Part shown: piece after piece, positions 16,633-26,286 of the stretch
Numbering within the stretch: the first letter of the stretch is position 1
How the letters are laid out: each line of letters starts with the position of its first letter
NCBI RefSeq assembly: GCF_001613245.1
Contig: NZ_BDBZ01000001.1
Coordinates: forward strand, 1 to 64,000
Length of the DNA stretch: 64,000 nucleotides
Direction of reading: 5' to 3'
From: Nocardia speluncae NBRC 108251
GTDB taxonomy: Bacteria > Actinomycetota > Actinomycetes > Mycobacteriales > Mycobacteriaceae
Notes under the pieces: generated by a model
The model's input: only the letters and a program-made list of their open reading frames with translations
Database searches by the model: none
What the model was told of the DNA's origin: nothing
Made by a program: the position numbers and the translations under genes

Positions 16633-18141
16633 GTGACGGAAATCAGTACCGCCGAGCATGCCGGGTATCGGGAATGGTGGGCGCTCGCCGTGCTCGTGTT
16701 GGTCGCGGTGCTGATATCGATAGACGGCACAGTTCTGTACATGGCGGTGCCCGCGCTGTCCGCCGATATCGATCCGAGTGCAACGCAGTTGTTGTGGATC
16801 GGTGATATCTACGCTTTCGTGCTGGCGGGTCTGCTGATCACCATGGGAAACCTTTCGGATCGTATCGGCCGAAAACGTTTGCTGCTTATCGGTGCCGCCG
16901 CCTTCTGCCTGGCGTCGGTGCTGGCGGCGTTCGCTCCGAACGCCGAGATGCTCATTATCGGGCGCACGTTGTTGGGTGCTGCCGGTGCGACTTTGCTGCC
17001 GTCGACATTGTCGATCATTAGAGCGATGTTCTCGGACGCGAAGCAGCGCAGGAAGGCGGTAGCGCTCTGGGCCGCCGGTGCAGCCGTCGGTGCCGCGCTC
17101 GGACCGCTTGTGGGCGGTGTGTTGTTGACGAATTTCTGGTGGGGTTCGGTCTTCTTGATCAATGTGCCGATCATGGTGTCGGTGCTGGTTGCCGGCCTAT
17201 TTCTGATTCCCGAGTCCTACGGCGATAAGACGCATGCAATCGACCTTGTCTCGGCGGCGCTGTCCATCCTGTCGATTATCGCCATCGCCTACGCGGTAAA
17301 GCATCTCGTCGGAAATGGTTTGGAATGGAGTGTTCTGGCCGCAGGCATCTTCGGCCTGCTCGCCGGCTGGATATTCCTGCGCCGACAGCTACTGCATCCC
17401 AGTCCTCTCTTGGATCTATCACTGTTTCGGATGCCTTCATTCGCCGGCGCGGTGGCTACCAAGGCGCTGTCGATATTCGCGGTCCTCGGAATGTTGTTCT
17501 TCTTCTCCCAATACCTCCAACTCGTCCGTGGGTACGGACCGCTACTCGCCGGCATTGCCGAACTGCCGTCATCCGTCGGTTCGGCTGTCGCAATCGCGTG
17601 TATCGGAATCCTGGCGGCACGGCTCGGCGCGGGCCGTTCGATCAGTGCGGGCCTGGCCACCGCTGCGGTCGGCCTCGCCGGTCTCGGGGTCACCGCCACC
17701 CAACAGCATTTTCTGGGAATCGGCATCTTCTTGGCCGTTTTCGGTCTGGGTGTCGGAATATCGATGCCGCTGTCGACCGATGCCGTGGTCTCGTCGGTTC
17801 CTACGGAACGTGCAGGTGCCGCTTCCGCTATCGCCCAGACAGCCTATGAACTGGGTGGCGCACTCGGTATCGCAATTCTCGGCTCACTCAATCTGGCGGT
17901 ATACCGGACAAGTCTCGATCTACCCGATGGCACCGGCCTCCGCGACGCCGCGGCCGCAAACGACTCCCTCGCTGTCATATTGGCAGGTACCGAAGACACT
18001 GCAGTGGCAGAACAGGCCAAGGCCGCATTCACCACGGCAGTGCAGACGACCTCGCTCGTCGCCGCATTGATCCTTGCGATCGCTGCCGCGATCGCTTGGC
18101 GGGTGATCCCCTCGCCGAGCCTTGCCCGAAAGAGCGCATAA
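16633..18141 (+). CDS. MFS transporter, DHA2 (14-TM) family
   Basis: 502 aa from the GTG at 16633, which follows GAGGGA; an ATG at 16576 is less likely. The 14-helix drug:H+ antiporter layout is apparent. Signature pieces are DGTVLYMAVPALSADI in helix 1, the loop 2-3 motif GNLSDRIGRKRLL and motif C-like GAAVGAALGPLVGGVLL. It lies in the inner membrane and probably exports or imports a hydrophobic compound or intermediate. It stands between the ring-cleavage genes and the first Baeyer-Villiger monooxygenase, so transport of the pathway substrate or efflux of toxic intermediates is likely. Confidence 0.9.
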   Translation: MTEISTAEHAGYREWWALAVLVLVAVLISIDGTVLYMAVPALSADIDPSATQLLWIGDIYAFVLAGLLITMGNLSDRIGRKRLLLIGAAAFCLASVLAAFAPNAEMLIIGRTLLGAAGATLLPSTLSIIRAMFSDAKQRRKAVALWAAGAAVGAALGPLVGGVLLTNFWWGSVFLINVPIMVSVLVAGLFLIPESYGDKTHAIDLVSAALSILSIIAIAYAVKHLVGNGLEWSVLAAGIFGLLAGWIFLRRQLLHPSPLLDLSLFRMPSFAGAVATKALSIFAVLGMLFFFSQYLQLVRGYGPLLAGIAELPSSVGSAVAIACIGILAARLGAGRSISAGLATAAVGLAGLGVTATQQHFLGIGIFLAVFGLGVGISMPLSTDAVVSSVPTERAGAASAIAQTAYELGGALGIAILGSLNLAVYRTSLDLPDGTGLRDAAAANDSLAVILAGTEDTAVAEQAKAAFTTAVQTTSLVAALILAIAAAIAWRVIPSPSLARKSA

Positions 18142-18468
18142 CGTCCCCGCTGCCGCGCCGGATTCGCCCGCACGCCGTATCCGGCTGGCAGGGGTGATCG
18201 GCGCGACCGGTTTCGGCCGGAGACGAGCTCGAGGTGCTGCCGCCCGAGGGGCAGGTGAACCTCGGGCCGGCGAGATCCGCACCGACGAGGACCTGGTCGA
18301 GGGCTACCGCCCGGCCTCCCGAGCCGAGCCGCGCGAGTGGTCCACCGCTCACGTCGGTGGTGGGACTCGAATTGGAGGTCCGCTGGGTGGGAACACACGG
18401 TCGACCCGGGCTGCGGGGCCCTTAATTTGACTTCGAAGACAGATACCTCTGCGAGGGAAGTGAATGTT
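18142..18468. other. Non-coding or decayed 327-bp stretch
   Basis: I see no gene with a ribosome site here. Several overlapping frames stay open only because of high GC. The last ~50 bases are more AT-rich (CTTAATTTGACTTCG) and probably hold the promoter and leader of the Baeyer-Villiger monooxygenase gene. Confidence 0.5.
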
Positions 18469-20094
18469 GTGACAAGCCAGGACAGCGATTTCGATGCCGT
18501 CGTCGTCGGTGCCGGGATCTCCGGCCTGTACGCGGTGTACAAGTTTCGTCGGCGCGGTATGCGCGTGCACGGCTTCGAATCCGCCGAGGGCGTCGGTGGC
18601 ACCTGGTATCACAATCGGTACCCGGGGGCGCGGTGCGATGTCGAGAGTATCGACTACTCGTACTCGTTCGACGAGGAGTTACAGCAGGAATGGACCTGGA
18701 CCGAACGGTTCGCCACCCAAGCGGAGATCCTGCGCTATCTCGACCACGTGGCCGATCGCCATGAACTACGGTCGGCCTACGATTTCCTGACCCGCGTGAC
18801 CTCGGCCGTCTACGACGAAGCGACGGGACGGTGGACGATCACCACTGATACGGGGAAAACCGTTACCGCCCGTTTCTGCATTCTGGCGACCGGCGTGCTG
18901 TCGGCCACCAACAAACCGGATATCCCCGGCCGCGACACCTTTGCGGGCGAGACCTATCACACCGGTGAATGGCCACACGAGCCCGTCGATTTCACCGGCA
19001 AACGGGTGGGCGTCATCGGCACGGGATCGTCCGGTATCCAGGCCATTCCGATTATCGCCGAAGAAGCCGACCGGGTCGTCGTCTTCCAGCGCAGTCCCAA
19101 TTATTCGATCCCCGCGGGCAATCGGCGGTTGACCGACGATGTCCTTGCCCAGGTGAAGGCCGATTACGCCGAGCGGCGCCGGCTGTCCCGGATCAGCGGT
19201 GGCGGCACACCGAACAGCCCGCACCCCAAGGGGGCGATGGAGGTCGACGAGGCCGAGCGGACCCGGATCTACGACGAATGGTGGCAGCGCGGCGGATATC
19301 TGTTCACCAAAGCGTTCCCGGATCAAATGGTGAGCAAGGCAGCCAACGACACCGCGCGCGAATACGTCGAGGCGAAGATCCGGGAAATGGTGGAGGATCC
19401 GGCGATCGCCGATCAGCTGATCCCCACCGATCACCCGATCGGGACCAAACGGATCGTCACCGATACGGGATATTTCCAGACATACAATCGCGATAACGTC
19501 ACGCTGGTCAACTTGCGGCGCTCGCCGATCACCGAGATCACCGGGTCCGGTGTGCGGACCGGCGAAGCCGCCTACGACCTGGATATTCTCATATTCGCGA
19601 CCGGTTTCGACGCGATGACCGGGTCGTTGTCGCGGATCGATATCCGCGGCCGGGCCGGGCGGGAACTGAGCGCCGAATGGTCGGCCGGACCACGGACCTA
19701 TCTCGGGCTGGCCGTCGACGGTTTCCCGAATATGTTCGTCATCTCCGGTCCCGGCAGCCCGAGCGTGCTCGCGAATATGGTGCTGATGGCCGAGCAGCAT
19801 GTCGACTGGATCGCGAACTGCCTGGATCACCTGGATGCGCACGATATCGCCACGATCGAGGCGAATCGGGAAGCGGCCGACGAGTGGGTGGCCGAATGCA
19901 ATGCGAAAGCCGCGGGAACGCTGTTTCCGACCGCGAATTCCTGGTACCTGGGCGCGAACATCCCCGGTAAACCGCGCGTATTCATGCCCTATATCGGTGG
20001 TTTCGGCAATTACAACACCATCTGCGCCGAGGTGGCGGCGGCCGGATACAAGGGTTTCGCGCTCGACGGCAGGGCCGCAACGGCCGGCAGCTGA
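18469..20094 (+). CDS. Baeyer-Villiger monooxygenase, type I (CHMO-like)
   Basis: 541 aa from the GTG at 18469 (GAGGGA ten bases upstream), matching cyclohexanone monooxygenase length. It has two Rossmann motifs, VVVGAGISGLYAV near the start and VGVIGTGSSGIQ near 180. Between them is the type I BVMO fingerprint FxGxxxHxxxWP at F158-P169 (FAGETYHTGEWP). It should use NADPH and O2 to insert oxygen beside a ketone, giving an ester or lactone. The next gene is an esterase of the HSL family, so lactone formation followed by hydrolysis is the natural reading. Ring D of a 17-ketosteroid or an alicyclic ketone are possible substrates. Confidence 0.94.
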   Translation: MTSQDSDFDAVVVGAGISGLYAVYKFRRRGMRVHGFESAEGVGGTWYHNRYPGARCDVESIDYSYSFDEELQQEWTWTERFATQAEILRYLDHVADRHELRSAYDFLTRVTSAVYDEATGRWTITTDTGKTVTARFCILATGVLSATNKPDIPGRDTFAGETYHTGEWPHEPVDFTGKRVGVIGTGSSGIQAIPIIAEEADRVVVFQRSPNYSIPAGNRRLTDDVLAQVKADYAERRRLSRISGGGTPNSPHPKGAMEVDEAERTRIYDEWWQRGGYLFTKAFPDQMVSKAANDTAREYVEAKIREMVEDPAIADQLIPTDHPIGTKRIVTDTGYFQTYNRDNVTLVNLRRSPITEITGSGVRTGEAAYDLDILIFATGFDAMTGSLSRIDIRGRAGRELSAEWSAGPRTYLGLAVDGFPNMFVISGPGSPSVLANMVLMAEQHVDWIANCLDHLDAHDIATIEANREAADEWVAECNAKAAGTLFPTANSWYLGANIPGKPRVFMPYIGGFGNYNTICAEVAAAGYKGFALDGRAATAGS

Positions 20095-20161
20095 ACGACG
20101 GTACGAACGCCCCGGCGCGGGCGCCTTATTCCCTACGACGAAATGTGAGGACGTGGTCGAG

Positions 20162-21136
20162 ATGGGTGGACAACGAAGGTCGGACCTGCATCCGGATGTC
20201 GAGGCGATGCTGACGGCGCTGGAAGCGTTCCCGGATGTCACCCAGCACACGGCGGCGGAGTTGCGCGAGATCATTGCGTCGCGCCGCGCACCGTTGGCAC
20301 GGGAGCCGCAGATGCGGATCGCGCAGGACCGCACAATCGATGGTCCGGGCGGCGAACTGGCCGTTCGTCTCTTTGTACCGCACGGCACCACCGGTGCCCG
20401 GCCGGTGGTGGTGTTCGCTCACGGCGGTGGTTTCGTCTTCTGCGATCTGGACAGTCACGACGAATTCTGCCGGTCGATGGCCGCGGCGGTGGATGTCGTG
20501 GTCGTCTCGGTCGACTACCGGCGGGCCCCGGAACATCCGGGGCCGGCGGCGCTGGAGGATATGTATGCCGCTGTGCGGTGGACCGCCGAACACGCCGTCG
20601 AGTTCGGCGGCGACCCGGAACGTTTGGTGGTGGCCGGTGACAGCGCCGGTGGCAATCTGGCGGCGACGGTGAGCCTGGCCGCCCGCGACCGCGGTGGCCC
20701 GGCGATCGCGGCGCAGGTCCTGCTCTACCCGGTGATCGACGACGATTTCACCACCGAGTCCTATCGGCTCTACGGCGAGAACTACTACAACACCACCAAG
20801 GCGATGCGCTGGTATTGGCAGCAGTACGCTCCGCACGGCACCGACAGTCCGTATCTGGTCCCGACCCGGGCCGAATCATTGGCCGGACTGCCCCGCGCGA
20901 TCGTCGTGACCGCCGAACTCGACCCGCCGTGCTCGTCCGGAGACGACTACGCCCGGCAGCTCGCGGCTGCCGGAGTCCCGGTTACCGCGCACCGATTCGA
21001 CGGGCTCTTCCACGGTTTCCTGACCTTCCCGGCGCTGTCGCTCACCGGGCAAGCCCGCGAAAAGCTGTGGCAGATGATGCGGGATGCGCTCGCGGCGTCC
21101 GAGAACTCGCCGTCCGCCGAGGTGGGCGGCGCATGA
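20162..21136 (+). CDS. Alpha/beta hydrolase, hormone-sensitive-lipase (HSL) family esterase
   Basis: 324 aa. The HSL oxyanion motif HGGG is at H87 (FAHGGGFVF) and the nucleophile motif GDSAGG at S161. The later acid and base are probably in TAELDPPCSSGDDYA and FDGLFHGFL. YRRAPEHPGPAALEDMYAAVRW is the typical HSL block, shown in part. Starts ATG 20162 and GTG 20153 are both possible; GAGG lies 11 and 2 bases away, so the ATG is preferred. It should hydrolyse an ester or lactone, fitting the product of the upstream BVMO, 67 bases away. Confidence 0.92.
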   Translation: MGGQRRSDLHPDVEAMLTALEAFPDVTQHTAAELREIIASRRAPLAREPQMRIAQDRTIDGPGGELAVRLFVPHGTTGARPVVVFAHGGGFVFCDLDSHDEFCRSMAAAVDVVVVSVDYRRAPEHPGPAALEDMYAAVRWTAEHAVEFGGDPERLVVAGDSAGGNLAATVSLAARDRGGPAIAAQVLLYPVIDDDFTTESYRLYGENYYNTTKAMRWYWQQYAPHGTDSPYLVPTRAESLAGLPRAIVVTAELDPPCSSGDDYARQLAAAGVPVTAHRFDGLFHGFLTFPALSLTGQAREKLWQMMRDALAASENSPSAEVGGA

Positions 21137-21194
21137 GGGCCGCGCGGCGAGAGGAATCGGATCGGACGCGAAACCAGTGAGCACGGAGAAGAAT

Positions 21195-22085
21195 ATGACG
21201 CAGCGACTGGCAGGCCGGACCGCTCTGGTAACCGGCAGCAGCCGTGGAATAGGCCGCGCCATCGCGCAGCGGCTGGCCGCCGAGGGGGCGACCGTCGTGG
21301 TGACGGCCCGGTCGGCGTCGGGACCGACACCGTCGATGCGCGACGGTGAGACCCATCTGCTGTCCGGTTCGCTGGGCGAGACGGTGCAAGCGATCGAGAG
21401 CGCCGGTGGTAAAGCGATCGCGATCCCGGCCGATCTCGAAGACGCCGAACAGCGTGCCGGACTGATCGAGCAGGTCGCCGAGGCAGCAGGTGGCATCGAT
21501 ATTCTGGTGAACAACGCGGGGTTCGCCGATTACAGCTCGATCGCCGAGATGAGCGATGCCACCTTCGACCGTACGATCGAGCATTATCTGAAGGTCCCGT
21601 TCATACTGAGTCGCGCGGCGATCCCGTATATGCGTGAGCGTGGGGCCGGCTGGATCGTGAATATCGGGTCCTCGACCGGACTGGATCCCATCCGGCCGTT
21701 CCGTGCGTACAACAAGACCTCCGGTGATGTCCTTTACGGCTCGGCGAAGGCCGGCCTGCACCGGTTCACCCAAGGTCTGGCGGCCGAAGTGCTCGACGAC
21801 GGCATCGCGGTCAACGTGGTGGGGCCGTCGACGGCCATCATGACGCCCGGCGCGGCGGCGCTGCTGCCGGACGGATACGAGACCGAGCCGGTCGAGTACC
21901 TGGCGCAGACGGTGCTGGAGATGTCGACGGTGCCGGCCGCCGAGCGCACCGGTCTGGTGTCCTTCAGCCTGCACTACCCGTACGCGACGAACACACCCGT
22001 CATGTCACTGGATGGACGCACCGAACTGCCACGGCGTGAGCCGCCGGCGTGGGCGAACCCGAACATCCGGCCGGAAGGGATCTGA
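21195..22085 (+). CDS. Short-chain dehydrogenase/reductase
   Basis: 296 aa, ATG after GGAGA (an in-frame GTG lies at 21177). Classical SDR motifs are TGSSRGIGRAIA, NNAG and, unusually, the Ser of NIGSSTGLDP followed much later by YGSAKAG as the Tyr-x-x-x-Lys pair. About 20 extra residues lie between the glycine motif and the usual beta2 region (SASGPTPSMRDGETHLLSG) and between the Ser and Tyr. The extended loops suggest a bulky substrate. It overlaps the next SDR start by one base (TGATG), so the two are co-translated. Confidence 0.9.
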   Translation: MTQRLAGRTALVTGSSRGIGRAIAQRLAAEGATVVVTARSASGPTPSMRDGETHLLSGSLGETVQAIESAGGKAIAIPADLEDAEQRAGLIEQVAEAAGGIDILVNNAGFADYSSIAEMSDATFDRTIEHYLKVPFILSRAAIPYMRERGAGWIVNIGSSTGLDPIRPFRAYNKTSGDVLYGSAKAGLHRFTQGLAAEVLDDGIAVNVVGPSTAIMTPGAAALLPDGYETEPVEYLAQTVLEMSTVPAAERTGLVSFSLHYPYATNTPVMSLDGRTELPRREPPAWANPNIRPEGI

Positions 22086-22969
22086 TGGCCACCCTCGCGA
22101 AGGAACGGTTCGCGCGGGGGACCGCCGTGGTCACCGGAGCCGCGGCGGGGATCGGTAAGGGGCTGGCGCAGCGGCTCGGCGAGTACGGGATGTTCGTTGT
22201 GGTCGCGGATATCGATACCGGGCGTGCCACCGAGACCGCGGCGGGAATCGTCGAACGCGGCGGCCGCGCCGAAGGGGTCGGCGTCGATGTGGCCGACGCA
22301 GCGCAGGTCGAAGCGCTGGCGGAGACTGTTTTCGAACGCTACGACAGCGTGGAACTACTGATCAACAATGCCGGTGTCGAATCGTCGGGGCTGCTGTGGG
22401 AGATCGACCCGCGGCGGTGGCAGCGGGTGATGCAGATCAACGTGGACGGCGTCTTCTACTGCCTGAAATCGTTTGTGCCGCGCATGATCGACGCCGGTGC
22501 ACCTGCCTGCATTGCCAACCTCTCCTCGGTCGGCGGACTCAACACCGTCGCGGTGCAATCGCCGTATATCGTCAGCAAGTTCGCGGTGCAGGCGATGACC
22601 GAATGCCTGCATCAGGACCTGTCCATCGTGGGCGCGCCGATCCAGGTGAGCGCTGTCGTGCCGAATTCCATTCGCAGCGAGATCTTTCTCGCGGCCCAGC
22701 GCGACGCGCCCAGCACGAACCCCACCGCCAATGCCGTTTTCGCGGCCATGCAGCGGGACAACGTCGACAAAGGGCTCGATCCGTTGGACGCGGCCGCCCA
22801 TATGCTCGAACAGATCGCCCGAGGCGATTTCTGGGTCTTCTCCGACGACGAGCTGTGCACCGCCGCGGCGACGCGGCGCGGCCGCCAACTTCTCGACCGG
22901 GACCCGCCCTCCAACCCACGCGATATGCTCGCCCGGATGGGCGTGCCGCTTCCGGAAGGCAGCTCATGA
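22085..22969 (+). CDS. Short-chain dehydrogenase/reductase
   Basis: 294 aa. Motifs TGAAAGIGKGLAQ, NNAG and, for the active site, Ser in NLSSVGGL and Tyr-x-x-x-Lys in YIVSKFA are all present. The long C-terminal extension (GDFWVFSDDELCTAAATRRG, shown in part) after the fold is common in SDRs that act on large hydrophobic alcohols. It starts inside the previous stop (TGATG) and its own stop overlaps the next gene (ATGA 22966-22969), making a tightly coupled SDR-SDR-BVMO-OYE block. A hydroxysteroid- or terpenol-type dehydrogenase supplying the ketone for the BVMO is inferred. Confidence 0.91.
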   Translation: MATLAKERFARGTAVVTGAAAGIGKGLAQRLGEYGMFVVVADIDTGRATETAAGIVERGGRAEGVGVDVADAAQVEALAETVFERYDSVELLINNAGVESSGLLWEIDPRRWQRVMQINVDGVFYCLKSFVPRMIDAGAPACIANLSSVGGLNTVAVQSPYIVSKFAVQAMTECLHQDLSIVGAPIQVSAVVPNSIRSEIFLAAQRDAPSTNPTANAVFAAMQRDNVDKGLDPLDAAAHMLEQIARGDFWVFSDDELCTAAATRRGRQLLDRDPPSNPRDMLARMGVPLPEGSS

Positions 22970-24939
22970 CAGACATCATCGACACCGGGATCGTCACCAC
23001 GGCCGATCCGGAGACCTTGCTGCACACCGCGATTGCGGAAGCCGACCCGGCACCGCTGCTGATGGCGATGGTGCACGCGACCGGTGACACCGGTCTGCTG
23101 GAGGAATTCGGCGCGCGGCTCACGATCACCGAGCCCGGTAACCACTACCGCACCGGCACCCGCCCGGCCGCTCCGCCCGGCACCTACCCCGACGATGTCG
23201 TCGCCGATATCCGTGCCCGTGCCCGCGCGCTCCTGACTCCCGGACTCGAACCGAAGGTGGGCGTACCCGATGACGAACTGTTCGCCCGGATGGCCTCCGT
23301 GTGCACCTCGGAACGAGTGGCCGACGAGTTCCTTCCGCTGCTGCTGGAACAGGCGGGTTTCACCGAGGACCGGCGCCATGTGCCGGTGACCACCGCCCCG
23401 CCTGCCGATTTCGCGGTCATCGTGATCGGCGCCGGGATGGTCGGCATCAATGCCGGAATCAAACTCGGTAAGGCCGGTTTCCCGTTCACGATCTTCGAGG
23501 AACGCGACGATATCGGCGGCACCTGGCATCGCAACACCTATCCCGGTGCGGCCGTCGACACGCCCAGCCACTACTACTCCTACTCGTTCGAACTGAATCC
23601 GAACTGGTCGAAGTACTACCCGACCGGTGTCGAGTACCAGAACTACCTGCTCGATGTGGTCGAGAAGTACCGGTTGCGCGAGCACATCCAGTTCGGCACG
23701 CGCGTGCAGTCGGCGACCTGGCTCACCGAGGAGAACCGGTGGGACGTGGTGACCGAAGACCGTGCTGGCACCGTGCGCCGGCACCGGGCGCGTGCGGTCG
23801 TCACCGCTCTGGGCATGCTCAACGCCCCGAATATCCCCGATGTGCCGGGTATGGATACGTTCGCCGGCACGATCACCCACACTGCCGAATGGGATACTGA
23901 TCTCGACCTGCGGGGTAAGCGGGTCGTGGTGCTCGGGACCGGCTGCACCTCGGTGCAGGTGGTGGCGAATATCGTCGACGAGGTCGATTCCCTGGACGTC
24001 GTCGTCCGCAGCCCGCACTGGCTGGTTCCGGAGAAGTCCGTGGGCGGTGAAGTGCCCGAGGGCGAGAAATGGGCGATGGCCAACCTGCCCTTCTACGACC
24101 GGTGGTTCCGGCTCCGCACATACTGGTTCGCCTCGGACAACCTCTATGTGCTGCCCCGGATCGACAAGGAGTGGGCGGCTACCCACCTGTCGGCGTCACC
24201 CGCCAACGATATGGTGCTGAATACGGCGCTGGAGTACCTGCAGAAGAGTTTTCCGGACCGCCCGGACATGATCGAGAAACTCACCCCGGATTTCCGGCCG
24301 TACTCGAAACGAATCGTGAAGGATCCCGGATTCTTCGCGGCACTGAACCGGGAGCATGTGAACCTGCACCGGGCGTCCTTCCGCGAGATCACCCCGGACG
24401 GTGTGGTGACGACGGACGGGACATTCATCCCGGCCGACGTGATCGTGCTCGCCACCGGATTCCGGCTCCAGTTCACCACCGCCATCGATATCACCGGCCG
24501 GGACGGCCGCAGTCTGGCCGATACCTGGAAGGGCGGCGAAGACCCCCGGGCGTATCGGGGCGTACAGGTGTCGGGATTCCCGAACCTGTTCATCACCGCG
24601 GGACCGAACTCGGCCCCCAACCACGGCGCCGGCCACAACATCACCGGCGAGGAGCAGGTCCACTACCTCATCGAATGCCTGCAATACCTGCTCGAGAACG
24701 AGCACGCCGCCATGGATGTCGCGCAATCGGCGCAGGATGAATACAACCGCCGGGTCGACGAGGCACTCGACGACACAGTGTGGGTGCATCCCGGCGCGGA
24801 GACCAACGGGTACTACCGCAACAATTCGGGCCGGGCCGTCGTGCCCTGCCCGTGGCGGCTGGTCGACTACTGGACCCTGATGCGTGAACCCCGGCCCGAG
24901 GATTTCACGTTCCTCTCGAACGGAAAGGCCGGAAAATGA
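22966..24939 (+). CDS. Baeyer-Villiger monooxygenase with N-terminal extension (HAPMO-like)
   Basis: 657 aa from the ATG that overlaps the SDR stop. About 140 residues precede the first Rossmann motif (VIVIGAGMVGINAGI), as in 4-hydroxyacetophenone monooxygenase-type BVMOs. The fingerprint FxGxxxHxxxW(P/D) is at F299-D310 (FAGTITHTAEWD), followed by VVVLGTGCTSVQV, the second Rossmann motif. It should convert a ketone to an ester or lactone with NADPH and O2. It is sequence-distinct from the BVMO at 18469, so two different ketones or two steps are likely. Coupled by ATGA to the OYE-family gene downstream. Confidence 0.94.
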   Translation: MTDIIDTGIVTTADPETLLHTAIAEADPAPLLMAMVHATGDTGLLEEFGARLTITEPGNHYRTGTRPAAPPGTYPDDVVADIRARARALLTPGLEPKVGVPDDELFARMASVCTSERVADEFLPLLLEQAGFTEDRRHVPVTTAPPADFAVIVIGAGMVGINAGIKLGKAGFPFTIFEERDDIGGTWHRNTYPGAAVDTPSHYYSYSFELNPNWSKYYPTGVEYQNYLLDVVEKYRLREHIQFGTRVQSATWLTEENRWDVVTEDRAGTVRRHRARAVVTALGMLNAPNIPDVPGMDTFAGTITHTAEWDTDLDLRGKRVVVLGTGCTSVQVVANIVDEVDSLDVVVRSPHWLVPEKSVGGEVPEGEKWAMANLPFYDRWFRLRTYWFASDNLYVLPRIDKEWAATHLSASPANDMVLNTALEYLQKSFPDRPDMIEKLTPDFRPYSKRIVKDPGFFAALNREHVNLHRASFREITPDGVVTTDGTFIPADVIVLATGFRLQFTTAIDITGRDGRSLADTWKGGEDPRAYRGVQVSGFPNLFITAGPNSAPNHGAGHNITGEEQVHYLIECLQYLLENEHAAMDVAQSAQDEYNRRVDEALDDTVWVHPGAETNGYYRNNSGRAVVPCPWRLVDYWTLMREPRPEDFTFLSNGKAGK

Positions 24940-26129
24940 CCGACCGGCAGATACCCGACGTCCTCGCCCCCGCCCGCCTCGGCCCGGTGACCCTCCGGAA
25001 CCGGGTCATCAAATCCGCGACCTTCGAACACATGGCCCCGGGTGCGCTCGTCAGCGAGGACCTCATCGATTTCCATCGCAGCCTGGCTGTCGGCGGAGTC
25101 GGGCTGACGACCGTCGCCTACTGCGCGGTCGCTCCGGAGGGCCGGACAGAAGCCGACCAGCTCTGGATGCGGGACGAGGCCGTCCCCGGGCTGCGGCGGC
25201 TCACCGATGCCGTCCACGAGCACGGTGGTGCCGTCTCCGCGCAGATCGGGCATGCCGGGCCGGTCGCGAACGGGAAATCGAACGGGTTGCCCGCGCTGAG
25301 CGCCTCCCGGCGGGTCACCCCGATGGGCCCGCGCATCACCCATGCCGCCACCCTGGCCGATATCGCCAGAATCCGGGAAGCGCACGGTAATGCCACCCGT
25401 CACGCCATCGAATCGGGTTTCGATGCGGTCGAAATCCATTTCGGCCACAACTATTTCGCGAGCTCCTTCCTGAGCCCGCTGCTCAACAAGCGCACCGATT
25501 CCCACGGTGGTTCGCTGCGCAACCGGGCGCGTGTGGTACGCGAAACCGCCGCCGAGGTCCGCGCCGCGGCGGGTGACCGGATCGCGGTGCTCGCGAAACT
25601 CAATATGGACGACGGAGTGCCCGGCGGATTCTGGCTCGACGAGGCGATCCAGGTTGCGCAGTGGCTCGAAGAAGACGGCAACCTCGACGCCATCGAACTG
25701 ACCATCGGCAGTTCGCTGCTCAATCCGATGTACCTGTTCAAGGGGGATGCGCCGCTGGCCGAGTTCGGCGCGGTGATGCCGCCGCTGATGCGGTTCGGGG
25801 TGAAGCTGGCCGGGAAGTACTTCCTGCACAGCTACCCGTACGAGGACCTGTTCATGCTCGAGGCGGCCCGCCAGATCCGGGCGAGTGTGAATATGCCGCT
25901 GGTCCTGCTCGGCGGAATAACCGGCAAGGCCGCCATGGACACCGCGATGGCCGAGGGGTTCGAGTTCGTGGCCATGGCTCGGGCATTGCTGCGCGAACCG
26001 GACCTGATCAACCGGATCACGGCAGACCACGCGGCGAAATCGCTGTGTATCCACTGCAACAAATGCATGCCGACGATCTTTTACGGCACGCATTGCCCAC
26101 TGGCCACACCCAAGGTGGCGGCGAACTAA
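24936..26129 (+). CDS. Old Yellow Enzyme-family flavin oxidoreductase
   Basis: A 397-aa TIM-barrel flavoprotein with the FMN domain only; the C-terminal FAD/NAD domain of 2,4-dienoyl-CoA reductases is missing. The N-terminal NRVIKSATFEHMAPG, GAVSAQIGHAGPVANGKS, the HFGHNYFASSFLSPLLNKRTD segment (shown in part) and PLVLLGGITGK are family blocks. Near the C-terminus CIHCNKCMPTIFYGTHC contains four Cys, which resembles the 4Fe-4S site of dienoyl-CoA reductase/TMADH-type enzymes. Expected reaction: reduction of an activated C=C bond or the reverse. Coupled by ATGA to the BVMO. Confidence 0.9.
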   Translation: MTDRQIPDVLAPARLGPVTLRNRVIKSATFEHMAPGALVSEDLIDFHRSLAVGGVGLTTVAYCAVAPEGRTEADQLWMRDEAVPGLRRLTDAVHEHGGAVSAQIGHAGPVANGKSNGLPALSASRRVTPMGPRITHAATLADIARIREAHGNATRHAIESGFDAVEIHFGHNYFASSFLSPLLNKRTDSHGGSLRNRARVVRETAAEVRAAAGDRIAVLAKLNMDDGVPGGFWLDEAIQVAQWLEEDGNLDAIELTIGSSLLNPMYLFKGDAPLAEFGAVMPPLMRFGVKLAGKYFLHSYPYEDLFMLEAARQIRASVNMPLVLLGGITGKAAMDTAMAEGFEFVAMARALLREPDLINRITADHAAKSLCIHCNKCMPTIFYGTHCPLATPKVAAN

Positions 26130-26286
26130 CCGGGTGGGTGCCGGCGTGGGACCGACCGGCGTCCCGGTCATCGGGATGCGTCGGCCCCGCCGGTGGGGGA
26201 GCCGGTACGGGCCGTCCGGGACACGCTGTGCCGCTCACCGGGAGTATGCGCCGACAGGCCCCCGCGCCGATGGCAGGCTCGGTGCC

